Shown here one piece after another: positions 54,404 to 62,816 of a stretch of 64,000 nt of DNA. The stretch lies in contig DACB01000007.1 in NCBI GenBank assembly GCA_002494495.1, positions 32,501 through 96,500 of the forward strand. Direction: 5' to 3'. The position numbers and the translations under genes are program-made. A model generated the notes under the pieces. It saw only the letters and a list, made by a program, of their open reading frames with translations, was not told the DNA's origin and did not search any database. This DNA is from Methanobacterium sp. UBA294. Its GTDB lineage: Archaea > Methanobacteriota > Methanobacteria > Methanobacteriales > Methanobacteriaceae. The first letter of the stretch is position 1. The number at the start of each line of letters is the position of its first letter.

Positions 54404-54501
54404 ACGTGAATTAATGATTTCTATTATTCCATAATTATCGTTTGGAGGCCCATATTCTCCCTAAACAACTACTTTCATTTATCCTTGCAAGAATTCCTAA
54501 T

Positions 54502-55383
54502 TTATTCTAATTCAAGTTTGACTGCACCGATCTTCGGCGCCAGGTAATTGTAAAGGATTGCAACTAAAGCCACCATGATGAACTCCCCTATTAAACTGGT
54601 TATAGGGTCTCCGTTCCCCATTAAAAGATCGATGAACCCTAATATTCCAGCTACAATGGACAATGCCAGGGCAGTTTGAACTACTGGAATGTGCTTAAGT
54701 TCATGTAAGTTACCAGTAATTTGAACGAATTCTAATTTGATTTTTGCAACTTTAGAGGCTAAGTAGTTGTAAACTAAGGCATATAATGCGCTGTATATGA
54801 ATCCAAATACGAATAGTAGTATTGGTAGTCCGATGATTAACAGTAACGAGATTATCAACATATCCATACCCGCTGGCATGCCAGTAGGTCCCAATGGAAA
54901 TGTAGTGTTGTTGAATGTTGGGATCTCGTTGGTTATGGCAGGTACTATACCAGCGAAAAAGGTAACCATGATATTAATCAACCCTGCCAGGAATAATCCT
55001 ACTATGAAAGCCCATATAGCAATTATTGCTGATTGTATAAGGGCAAATGGGACCACTGGAATTTTAGTTACTTCAATTCCATCAAATTCTAATTCTATAC
55101 CACCCAATCTTGGTACTAGGGTGTTATAGATGAATGCTGATACAAAACTTGCTAATAATGTTCCGAAAAACGCAATAACCGGCAGAATTACTAATAAGGG
55201 TAATCCCACTCCAGTTACTATGTTAACCTGACTAATACTTGGAAATACATTTGCTACTTGAAGTATTGCTAAGCTGGCAAAGGCAACAATAGCTACAATA
55301 AACGCCAGTATCGCGTATATAGTCGCTGACATCTTGGCAAAAGGTGCCAGTTCAATGGATTTAATTTCTTTTATCTCAACCAT
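54502..55383 (-). CDS. Membrane protein with three repeats of a C-terminal beta motif
   Basis: 293 residues, about six to seven transmembrane helices. Three copies of a similar short segment follow membrane blocks: FIYNTLVPRLGGIELEF, LVYNYLASKVAKIKLEF and LYNYLAPKIGAVKLEL at the very end. Two longer blocks also share IPVVPFALIQSAI and IPVVQTALALSI. This points to internal duplication of about 130 residues. Function unknown; AGGAGA precedes the ATG. Confidence 0.7.
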   Translation of the reverse strand: MVEIKEIKSIELAPFAKMSATIYAILAFIVAIVAFASLAILQVANVFPSISQVNIVTGVGLPLLVILPVIAFFGTLLASFVSAFIYNTLVPRLGGIELEFDGIEVTKIPVVPFALIQSAIIAIWAFIVGLFLAGLINIMVTFFAGIVPAITNEIPTFNNTTFPLGPTGMPAGMDMLIISLLLIIGLPILLFVFGFIYSALYALVYNYLASKVAKIKLEFVQITGNLHELKHIPVVQTALALSIVAGILGFIDLLMGNGDPITSLIGEFIMVALVAILYNYLAPKIGAVKLELE

Positions 55384-55492
55384 CTTTTTAATCTCCTGAA
55401 ATTTGTTTATATAAAATCTTCTTTTTAATAAATTGAACTTCTATTGACTACTTAATTCTTGTATAAGCCTTAAAAATAGTTTTTCCAAAATT

Positions 55493-55511
55493 TACCCTGA
55501 TTATCAGGGTA
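55493..55511. promoter_or_regulatory. Near-perfect inverted repeat
   Basis: TACCCTGA-TTA-TCAGGGTA, 8-bp arms around three bases, lies in the 231-base gap between the 122-residue membrane protein and the triple-repeat membrane protein. It is either an operator for the nearby winged-helix regulator or a terminator; an A-rich stretch does not follow closely. Confidence 0.35.
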
Positions 55512-55614
55512 TTTCCCACCAAATTCATTCCAAAATCTGATCCGAAAATAGAGTATATTGATTAGGGAGGGTTAAAAATGGTAAAAAAATAATATTTGGC
55601 TTAAAAATAGCTTT

Positions 55615-55980
55615 TTAACTTCTAGTTATCTTCAAAAGCAATGCCAAGGCAACAAATTCAAGTCCCAAAAATACTAAAGGCATTACAGCATTCACAATGT
55701 TCTGGGGAAGGTTGAATAGGTAATAGATTGAAAATAAAATGTTCTGAACCAGGAAAAGAACTGTAAACAACACTAAAGTGGTGGTGAACTTGGATTTCAC
55801 TTGCCTGTATCTTTCCAGGTACACATAGAGCATCCCTCCTAATAAGAAAATATTGGCTATGCTGGTTATTAATGCAGAATATAAGACCAACAGAAACAAA
55901 TTAAATGGTACGTTGGACAGATTAAACAAATTTATTTCTAACAACATTTTTTTTACGCCCTCTTCAAATTTTTTATTCAT
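55615..55980 (-). CDS. Membrane protein of unknown function
   Basis: 121 residues from the ATG at 55980, which overlaps the stop of the upstream regulator by one base (TGATG). Three to four transmembrane segments (LITSIANIFLLGGMLYVYL and so on). Coupled translation with the winged-helix protein suggests that the two work together, possibly as a membrane signal module. Confidence 0.7.
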   Translation of the reverse strand: MNKKFEEGVKKMLLEINLFNLSNVPFNLFLLVLYSALITSIANIFLLGGMLYVYLERYRQVKSKFTTTLVLFTVLFLVQNILFSIYYLFNLPQNIVNAVMPLVFLGLEFVALALLLKITRS

Positions 55981-56264
55981 CAATCCTGCTTAAACTCTTC
56001 CCAAATTTCCATGAAAGTATCATAGTTTTCTTCCATTTCATCGGAAAGGAAATACAATGCCCCATACTTTTCCCCAGTGGATTTAATGATGGCATTATCC
56101 ATTAAAACATCCATATGATGCCTAATAGTCTTATAATCAAGAGAAAGTTTTTCTGCAAGTTTATTAGCATTATATGGTCTATTTTTTAGTTCAAGTATTA
56201 TTCTGGCACGGTTTTCCCCGCCTTTACTCCCAGTTATCAACCACCACAAAAATACTTTCTTCAT
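55980..56264 (-). CDS. Winged-helix (ArsR-type) DNA-binding protein
   Basis: 94 residues with the helix-turn-helix NANKLAEKLSLDYKTIRHHM and a following wing (IIKSTGEKYGALYFLSD). No metal-binding motif is evident. It overlaps the membrane-protein gene downstream. Probably regulates that pair or the redox genes upstream. Confidence 0.85.
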   Translation of the reverse strand: MKKVFLWWLITGSKGGENRARIILELKNRPYNANKLAEKLSLDYKTIRHHMDVLMDNAIIKSTGEKYGALYFLSDEMEENYDTFMEIWEEFKQD

Positions 56265-56350
56265 ACAGAACTCCTGAAAAATCTATGCCAGCTATCTTAG
56301 TATTTAAAAATAGCACTAAAAATTTTATCTTTAAATCTTTTCTTTAACCA

Positions 56351-57187
56351 TCATTTTTGTCCCGCAATATCATCTGCTGTTGCATATGGGTGAGAATACC
56401 TTTCATTTTCTTCAGTAAATGATTTTAAAAGTCTTGAAGATTTGATTTGAACAGCTTGTTCTGGACAGTAATTAAGACATGCGTGACAGAAAAAACATTG
56501 TATATCTTTATGCCAGACAGGTTTTCCATCGATCATTTTTACTTTCCCGGATAAACAAACTCTTTCACATGTTCCGCATCGTGCACATTTTGAATCAGCG
56601 TAAAATTCAACATTATAAAACCGATTAAGGAATGGAAGGAATATGGAAAGAATTGGAAATGCAGGCATGTGAGTAATGAATTCAGTATCCTCTTCATGAT
56701 ATTTTTCTTTCTTTAAAATTATTTCCTGGATTGAATCAAGTTTATTTTGGACATTGGATTCCAGTTTTCTTATTTCTTCATCTGTTGCCGGCTCCCACCC
56801 CTCAAATTTAGGATCGTTGCTGGGCATGTTCAATGAAAAATATGAATCTAAACTTTTACCCTTCTTTTTCAAAATATTTTCAAGGTCAATAAATGCTCTG
56901 TGCTGGCTACCCGCCCGTGTTGCAACTGTAAATATGTATTCAGCTGATCTCAAATCCAGTTTTTTGAGAAATTCAATTACTGCAGCCGGAGCCATTGCAA
57001 GATGAATTGGAAATACAAATCCAACAATTTTTGCATTTGTTTTTATGATATTTTTATTTAATAAACTTACAATGGGTATTAATTCTGTTTCTGTAATTCG
57101 TTTTCTTATCTCTCTAGCAACATGGAGTGAATTACCTGTTCCGGAAAAATAATATATTTCAACGCTAATTTTATCACACGCACGCAC
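56351..57187 (-). CDS. EFR1-type ferredoxin-flavodoxin protein
   Basis: 278 residues. The N-terminal flavodoxin domain begins YYFSGTGNSLHVAREI. The C-terminal ferredoxin domain has CARCGTCERVC and CFFCHACLNYC, two [4Fe-4S] sites. The start is a GTG at 57187. The upstream flavodoxin gene ends seven bases earlier, so they are one operon. Role unknown, presumably low-potential electron transfer. Confidence 0.9.
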   Translation of the reverse strand: MRACDKISVEIYYFSGTGNSLHVAREIRKRITETELIPIVSLLNKNIIKTNAKIVGFVFPIHLAMAPAAVIEFLKKLDLRSAEYIFTVATRAGSQHRAFIDLENILKKKGKSLDSYFSLNMPSNDPKFEGWEPATDEEIRKLESNVQNKLDSIQEIILKKEKYHEEDTEFITHMPAFPILSIFLPFLNRFYNVEFYADSKCARCGTCERVCLSGKVKMIDGKPVWHKDIQCFFCHACLNYCPEQAVQIKSSRLLKSFTEENERYSHPYATADDIAGQK

Positions 57188-57194
57188 TCATTAA

Positions 57195-57662
57195 TTAAAA
57201 CAAATTAACAAAATTTTGCACCACTTCAGTTATTTTCTCTTCCTTATGCTTGTTCCAAACTATAACCCCAGTACCAGCGATTTCTCCACCTTTAGACAGA
57301 CATTGTTTTTTCATCTCTCCAATAGCCCGGGATCCCCCGGTCCATTCAAAGTGCAGCTTCTTGGTTACAAACAGGGCTATTTTTTTGTTTTCCAGGGACG
57401 GTAAATTCTCCATATAAATCTGCATTGCCGGTGCCAGGGCAAATGCATGTACTGGTGCCCCAAAAATCAGTGCATCATATCCATCGACTTCTGGAGAGTC
57501 TTCCAGCCGGATTTTTTCCTTATTTTCAGGCCTATCCCCGCCAGACATGGTTACTCTTTTAACTTCTACCTCATTTCCTGATTGGATGAGTGCATCTTGC
57601 AACTTTAAAGCAACAGAATAGGTATTATCTGTCTGAGAATGTACAATTATTCCTATCTTCAA
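57195..57662 (-). CDS. Flavodoxin family protein
   Basis: 155 residues, FMN loop VHSQTDNTYSVALKLQDAL, then VDGYDALIFGAPVHAFALAPA. The start is TTG at 57662, behind GGGGGTTA. Probably an electron carrier for the adjacent EFR1 protein. Confidence 0.85.
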   Translation of the reverse strand: MKIGIIVHSQTDNTYSVALKLQDALIQSGNEVEVKRVTMSGGDRPENKEKIRLEDSPEVDGYDALIFGAPVHAFALAPAMQIYMENLPSLENKKIALFVTKKLHFEWTGGSRAIGEMKKQCLSKGGEIAGTGVIVWNKHKEEKITEVVQNFVNLF

Positions 57663-57727
57663 AAAATAACCCCCATGTACTAACTTTTAAAAAAAATAAA
57701 TGAATAGAATTTCTTTTTCTAGAAATT

Positions 57728-58363
57728 CTATCCCTGACTTACTGATCCCTGTCCATTTATCTGCTGTTCAACCTTAGGATTGCCCTGATAGGTGACAGAA
57801 CCTATTCCGTTTATAACTGCTTTTAGTGTTTCCACAACATTTAAATGGGCATCACCGTTTCCATTTACGGTTATTGTTGCTGTTTGGGCTATCAACTCCT
57901 TGGCGTCTATGTTGCCTAACCCATTGATAGTGACAGTAAGTGTATCAACCTTACCTGATAGCTCCATCTTTCCATCGTTGGCTGTAAGGACTAAAGAACT
58001 GGCATTCAGGTTTTTTGCCTCTATTTTCCCTGACCCTGTAGTAGTTATACTTTCTAGATCCTTAACAGTGAGGTGGAACTTCAAATTACCCCCAGTATTA
58101 CGGTTTGTAATTGCAACGCTATTTCCAGTTTTCGTGATGTCAACATTGGACTTCTCATTATCTGTACCTTCTACAGTGAGAGATTCATTATCACCCTGTT
58201 CTATAATTAATGTACCAGGACCAGTTAAAGCAACATTGATTACTCCTTGAACTTCTGGTGGTTGATTCCCATTCCCAGTACTTCCCCCAGGGATGGTACA
58301 TCCCGATATTGCAATGACTACCAAAAATAACATTCCTATTAAAAAATAGTTCTTCTTATTCAT
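57728..58363 (-). CDS. GIN-domain (DUF2807-type) lipoprotein
   Basis: 211 residues. The lipoprotein signal peptide ends at IAISGC. The body is beta-helical, with repeated strand pairs such as LIEQGDNESLTVEGT and LTVTINGLGNIDAKEL, the pattern of the putative adhesin head domain. GGGGGGATG precedes the ATG. Surface-exposed; function unknown. Confidence 0.85.
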   Translation of the reverse strand: MNKKNYFLIGMLFLVVIAISGCTIPGGSTGNGNQPPEVQGVINVALTGPGTLIIEQGDNESLTVEGTDNEKSNVDITKTGNSVAITNRNTGGNLKFHLTVKDLESITTTGSGKIEAKNLNASSLVLTANDGKMELSGKVDTLTVTINGLGNIDAKELIAQTATITVNGNGDAHLNVVETLKAVINGIGSVTYQGNPKVEQQINGQGSVSQG

Positions 58364-58449
58364 AACATCCCCCCATTTGAATACATGAAATCCTATGTGG
58401 AATATTTGAAGTTTCAGTATAAAAATTTATCTAAATTATCATTCTAAAT

Positions 58450-59235
58450 TTACTTCATCTTTAAACCTTCAGGCAGAGGAGCATCAGTTATCCAAGCCCT
58501 CAAAACATAGTTGAAAAACTCTGGTTTTTCAATATTCCACATATGCCCTGCCTTCATAGCTATGGCCCCTTTAGCATTCGGGATTATCTTCAGTAATTCG
58601 TCTGCTGATTCCTTTATGATCCTGTAATCTTTTTCACCATTCATTACCAAAACAGGCGTTTTTACCTTTTCAATACCTTCGGGTATTTCAAAGAGTAAAT
58701 TTTCCCTAATGATCTTCTCAGATGAATCTTCTGAGATAACGTAGGTTGACTCTTTAAACTTTCTAATGAGGTTGCTTGGTATACCATAAGACCTTATATA
58801 GCTCCCAATTGAGAGATTATCATTTTTAACTGGAATGTAAACCTTCAACAGGTAATCTAAAAGTTTTTGAAATCCAGCAGAAGGAGTAGTGGCGTTTACA
58901 AGCGTTCCGCTAATAAGAGAGTGATCTACAACTTCTGGGGATGTGCTTAAAATTTGCAGGACAACTTGGGCACCAAGGGACATCCCTACTAGATGAGCCT
59001 TTCCATTTCGAGCTTTGCTTTTGATGATTTCAGTTATCATCTCTGCAGCTGCTTTTATTGTGAAAGGTCCCACTTCGCTGCTTTTCGAATGCTCCGGCAG
59101 ATCTGGGACTAAACAATGGTAGTCACTAAAGGCTTTCAACTGCCCTTCCCACATCCAACCAGCCATGTTGTAGCCATGAATGAAGAGGATTGACTCTCTG
59201 TTTTCTGGGTGGGTTTCCCTGGTGTAAAGGTTCAT
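58450..59235 (-). CDS. Alpha/beta hydrolase
   Basis: 261 residues. The oxyanion motif is HGYNMAGWMWEGQL; the nucleophile elbow is GMSLGAQ. A candidate acid is in LVMNGEKDYRI and the catalytic histidine is in MKAGHMWNIEKPEF. The substrate is unknown. A duplicated promoter-like element lies upstream (59273-59302). Confidence 0.9.
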   Translation of the reverse strand: MNLYTRETHPENRESILFIHGYNMAGWMWEGQLKAFSDYHCLVPDLPEHSKSSEVGPFTIKAAAEMITEIIKSKARNGKAHLVGMSLGAQVVLQILSTSPEVVDHSLISGTLVNATTPSAGFQKLLDYLLKVYIPVKNDNLSIGSYIRSYGIPSNLIRKFKESTYVISEDSSEKIIRENLLFEIPEGIEKVKTPVLVMNGEKDYRIIKESADELLKIIPNAKGAIAMKAGHMWNIEKPEFFNYVLRAWITDAPLPEGLKMK

Positions 59236-59272
59236 GGTTTGGCTCTCAATAGTTATATTCAGATGTAGATAG

Positions 59273-59302
59273 TATATTTTTCTTTTCTATATTTTTCTTT
59301 TC
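59273..59302 (-). promoter_or_regulatory. Tandem duplicated BRE/TATA-like element before the alpha/beta hydrolase gene
   Basis: TATATTTTTCTTTTC occurs twice in tandem (59273-59287, 59288-59302). On the minus strand each copy reads GAAAAGAAAAATATA, a purine-rich BRE followed by a TATA-like end, about 40-65 bases before the hydrolase ATG. Confidence 0.5.
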
Positions 59303-59373
59303 ATTAATAACGAAACTACATAAAATTCAACAGCCTTATTTACTTAGATACTTATCGAATTATAAAAGTTTAG

Positions 59374-59680
59374 ATGGTAAAAATTGACACTGAAAAAATG
59401 GCCAAGGTATTTAAAGCTCTTTCAAACCCTATCCGGTTAGAATTATACCTGCAAATAGTTAAAAAACATGAAGCCGTTATAAAACAGCCTCTGGCTGTCT
59501 ACTCTGCGAAATAACTGAATTATTAAATATCGGGGCACCCCCACCATTTCACACCACCTTAAAGAATTGACCAACGCTGAATTAATCTTCACCCAAAGAA
59601 AAGGTAAGTACTTAGTGGCTAGAGTCAATAAAAAGATGATTAAGGAAATAAATAAACTTTTAAAGCTCAATAATTATTAA
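59374..59680 (+). pseudogene. Frameshifted ArsR-family regulator
   Basis: Three frames together encode a normal ArsR helix-turn-helix protein. Frame 1 gives MAKVFKALSNPIRLELYLQI from the ATG at 59374. Frame 3 then gives GCLLCEITELLNIGAP, and frame 2 gives TISHHLKELTNAELIFTQRK and the C-terminus ending at 59680. Two single-step frameshifts separate them, the second at a run of five C near 59537. Divergent from the alpha/beta hydrolase gene. It explains most of the 598-base gap 59236-59833. Confidence 0.8.
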
Positions 59681-59833
59681 TTCTTAAATTTATCAAATAA
59701 TGCTGCGATTAATTCTTGGATTTATCAAATAGTGTGGAAAATTCCAATATTAAAAAAAATTAACCAACACATTTTGAATGGATTTACTGAATGTGATATT
59801 ACAAGTCTAAAAATAATGAATAAGGGATAAATT

Positions 59834-60442
59834 TTAAATCAAAAGCTCCATATCATAGGTGTTCTCATCTTTTAAGAATCCACCAGCAATATTTTTACTA
59901 GTTACTTTAAATCCAAACCTTTTATATAACTTCAAAGCCTTTTCATTTTTTAAGGTAACTCTCAGAACTACTCTCTCACAAGTGGTGCCATCTGCCAATT
60001 CCAGGGCATTTTCCATGATATATTTTCCAATTCCCTGACCCCTGTAACTATGGTCAACTGCCACATTACATAAATAGTAATCACCTGGGGCAAAACTATC
60101 TGTAAACATCCCATCAACTAACGTTTCCTTAAATAAGTATTTTAATAAATCAAAAAAGTTTAATATTTTAGAATATGCTTTTAATTCTTTCCATAAAGTG
60201 ATATCATCCACCTTAAATGAAACTAAAATTCCCAGGACCTCATTATCATTATCACTTACCACGTGAATGTTTTCATTGCCAAATAAATTATTTCCCATAC
60301 ATATTAAACTTTCTATGTTTTTAATTGCTTCAGATTCATCTTTACCTATCAATGATCGGAATGTTCTCAGTTCTGTCTCGTAGATGAGCTCTGACACTTT
60401 TTTAGGGTCGTGTTTTTCAATATTTAGTGGTTCAAATTTCAT
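59834..60442 (-). CDS. GNAT family N-acetyltransferase (paralogue of 52529-53134)
   Basis: 202 residues. The acetyl-CoA motif is HSYRGQGIGKYIMENALELA, preceded by LCNVAVD and followed by ALKLYKRFGF. Its N-terminal region (HDPKKVSELIYETELRTFRSL) matches the other paralogue. Divergent from polB1, sharing the short intergenic region. Confidence 0.9.
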   Translation of the reverse strand: MKFEPLNIEKHDPKKVSELIYETELRTFRSLIGKDESEAIKNIESLICMGNNLFGNENIHVVSDNDNEVLGILVSFKVDDITLWKELKAYSKILNFFDLLKYLFKETLVDGMFTDSFAPGDYYLCNVAVDHSYRGQGIGKYIMENALELADGTTCERVVLRVTLKNEKALKLYKRFGFKVTSKNIAGGFLKDENTYDMELLI

Positions 60443-60487
60443 TGTATTCCATTATTTTCATTATGTCCATTTTTTGAAGGATTTGAC

Positions 60488-60498
60488 AAATTATATAG
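60488..60498 (+). promoter_or_regulatory. TATA box of polB1
   Basis: AATTATATAGC at 60488-60498 stands about 28 bases before the ATG at 60523, which predicts a leaderless or nearly leaderless message. Confidence 0.5.
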
Positions 60499-60522
60499 CA
60501 AGTGTCATATAAAATTGCTTCT

Positions 60523-62313
60523 ATGGAGAGAAAAAAATTCGTGCTCCTGGATATCGATTATATCACCGAAAACAATGCTGCGGTGGTAAGATTATTTGGG
60601 AAACTGGTGGGAGAAAATGGTAATAGATCAATTATAGCCAAGGATAAAAGTTTCAAACCATATATTTACGTTCTCCCTCATGACATAGAAACATGTATAA
60701 CTGAATTAGAAGATTTAAACATTCAAAAGGTTGAAAAGGTAAAAAAACAGGATGTAGGTGTGCTTAAAGAATTCCTTAAACTCACCTTGAAGCATCCCCA
60801 GGATGTGCCAAAATTAAGGGAGAAGATCTGGAGTTTAGATTCTGTTGATGCTGTAAGGGAACATGATATACCTTTTTACCGCAGATATCTAATAGATAAA
60901 GGGCTTTTCCCCATGTCAGAGATTCAGGTGGAAGGAAAATCTCTAAACTCTAATTTTACCTCTGAGGAGGATCCTTATATTTTCGAAATAATTGGAGATC
61001 CCCAGCCACTCGAGTCCGGACTTCCAGAACTCAAGGTTTTGAGTTTCGATATCGAGGCCTGTAATCCCAAGGGCATGCCCCAGGAAAAAGAAGACCCCAT
61101 CATCATGATCAGCGTCTCCAGTAATCAGGGTCTGCGTAAAGTATATTCCACCAAGACTTCATCCTTTGATTTTGTGGAAGTGCTAAATGATGAGAAAGAA
61201 TTGCTCGAGAAATTTGTTGAAGTGGTTAAATCTGAAAATCCAGACCTTATAACCGGGTACAACACTGATGTGTTTGATTTCCCTTACATAAGGGATAGGG
61301 CAGCCCTGCTGGGCGTAACCCTCGATCTCGGTGTTGATGGATCAGAAATTAAATTTATGAGAAGGGGCTTCGCTAATTCAGCAGTAATAAAAGGCCGTGT
61401 TCATGTTGATCTATACCCTAGTATGCGCCGATTCCTTCAGCTCGACCGTTACACACTGGAAAGAGTGTATATGGAGATATTCGATAAAGAGAAGAAGGAT
61501 ATAGATGGCGAAGAAATCAATGCTTGCTGGGAAAATGGTGGAGAACGGTTGGAAGAACTGTTTGAATACTCACTGGATGATGCAGTGGCAGTTACCAAGA
61601 TCGGTTCGGAAATGCTACCACTAAGTATGGCACTTACCCGTCTCGTGGGGCAGCCCCTCTTTGATATTGCCCGTATGGCAACTGGACAGCAGGTGGAATG
61701 GTATCTTATTCGAAAAGCCTTTGAATATGGAGACATAGTACCCAATAAACCATCCAATTCACAGATTGCAAATAGAAGGAAAATTGAAGGAGGATACGTT
61801 AAAGATCCAGTTAAAGGTCTGCACAAAAATATCGTTTACTTCGATTTCCGTAGCCTGTATCCCAGCATAATCATCTCCAAAAATGTGTCACCTGATACAC
61901 GGGTGGATGACTGTGATGAAGAGAACTGTTACATCGCCCCAGAAGTTGGCTATAAATTTTTAAAAGAACCTGTGGGCTTCGTACCCTCTGTAATAGGGGA
62001 TGTATTACAGGAAAGGGTTAGGGTAAAAACCCGAATGAAAGAAACCAGTGATCCACATGAAAAACACGTACTAGATGTGCAGCAGGAAGCCCTTAAAAGG
62101 GTAGCTAACACCATGTACGGGGTTTATGGATTTATAAGGTTCAGATGGTACTGTCTAGAATGTGCAGATTCAATCACCGCATGGGGAAGGGAATTCATTA
62201 AAAACACCATGAAAGAATCGGAAGAATTAGGTTTTAAACCCATATATGCGGATACTGATGGATTCTACGCTACATATTTAGGATCATCTGATGAAGATAG
62301 GGAATACTCATGA
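60523..62313 (+). CDS. polB1: DNA polymerase family B, large fragment of a split enzyme (PolB1)
   Basis: 596 residues from the ATG at 60523; a GTG at 60502 is the alternative. The exonuclease motifs are FDIEACN, GYNTDVFDF and YSLDDAVA. The polymerase motifs are DFRSLYPSI (A), the KRVANTMYG region (B) and YADTDG (C). The chain stops about 16 residues after motif C, where single-chain archaeal PolB goes on into the thumb. This is the split found in M. thermautotrophicus, with the missing C-terminal part encoded elsewhere; no candidate is present in this window. The stop overlaps the next gene (ATGA). Confidence 0.94.
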   Translation: MERKKFVLLDIDYITENNAAVVRLFGKLVGENGNRSIIAKDKSFKPYIYVLPHDIETCITELEDLNIQKVEKVKKQDVGVLKEFLKLTLKHPQDVPKLREKIWSLDSVDAVREHDIPFYRRYLIDKGLFPMSEIQVEGKSLNSNFTSEEDPYIFEIIGDPQPLESGLPELKVLSFDIEACNPKGMPQEKEDPIIMISVSSNQGLRKVYSTKTSSFDFVEVLNDEKELLEKFVEVVKSENPDLITGYNTDVFDFPYIRDRAALLGVTLDLGVDGSEIKFMRRGFANSAVIKGRVHVDLYPSMRRFLQLDRYTLERVYMEIFDKEKKDIDGEEINACWENGGERLEELFEYSLDDAVAVTKIGSEMLPLSMALTRLVGQPLFDIARMATGQQVEWYLIRKAFEYGDIVPNKPSNSQIANRRKIEGGYVKDPVKGLHKNIVYFDFRSLYPSIIISKNVSPDTRVDDCDEENCYIAPEVGYKFLKEPVGFVPSVIGDVLQERVRVKTRMKETSDPHEKHVLDVQQEALKRVANTMYGVYGFIRFRWYCLECADSITAWGREFIKNTMKESEELGFKPIYADTDGFYATYLGSSDEDREYS

Positions 62314-62813
62314 AAAAAGGAATTAAAATCGTCAAGTGCAATCCTTATGACAGGACACAATTTTCTGAGTTGGAAGATGCTTATTCCAAACTATTCAATG
62401 ATAATGACAACTTAAGTTTCCTCTCTTTAAGTAACCTCCCCTTTGACTCCAACACCATTACTTCCTTCTTAAAGAATTCATATGCAGAAGAAGTGGAATA
62501 TTACAAAGCAATTTCATCCGATAACAAGATAATTGGCATATCCTCCTTTGAAAGTGATTTAGTCAAAGGTTTTCAGTTAATAGGCATTGTGGTAGATACC
62601 GATTACAGGCATGAAGGTATTGGAAGGGCTTTGATAAATAAGGGAATAGAAGTTGCCCTAGAAAAAGGTTTTAAAGCCATTGATATATCTGTTTTCGCAG
62701 ATAATAAGCCCATGTTGATATTGCTTCTTAAATTGGATTTTAAAATCGTTAAAATAGATTATCATGCCCGTTTTGATGGTGAGGATTTGATTTATTTGAA
62801 GAAATATCTTTAA
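62310..62813 (+). CDS. GNAT family N-acetyltransferase
   Basis: 167 residues with the acetyl-CoA loop YRHEGIGRALINKGIEVAL and the preceding LIGIVVDTD. The start overlaps the polB1 stop by four bases (ATGA), so it is translationally coupled to the polymerase gene. It is not closely similar to the two GNAT paralogues upstream. The target is unknown. Confidence 0.88.
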   Translation: MKKGIKIVKCNPYDRTQFSELEDAYSKLFNDNDNLSFLSLSNLPFDSNTITSFLKNSYAEEVEYYKAISSDNKIIGISSFESDLVKGFQLIGIVVDTDYRHEGIGRALINKGIEVALEKGFKAIDISVFADNKPMLILLLKLDFKIVKIDYHARFDGEDLIYLKKYL

Positions 62814-62816
62814 CTA

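Noticed and set aside
59443..59670. Minus-strand 75-codon frame
   Set aside because: It is the reverse image of the frameshifted ArsR gene and has no motif.
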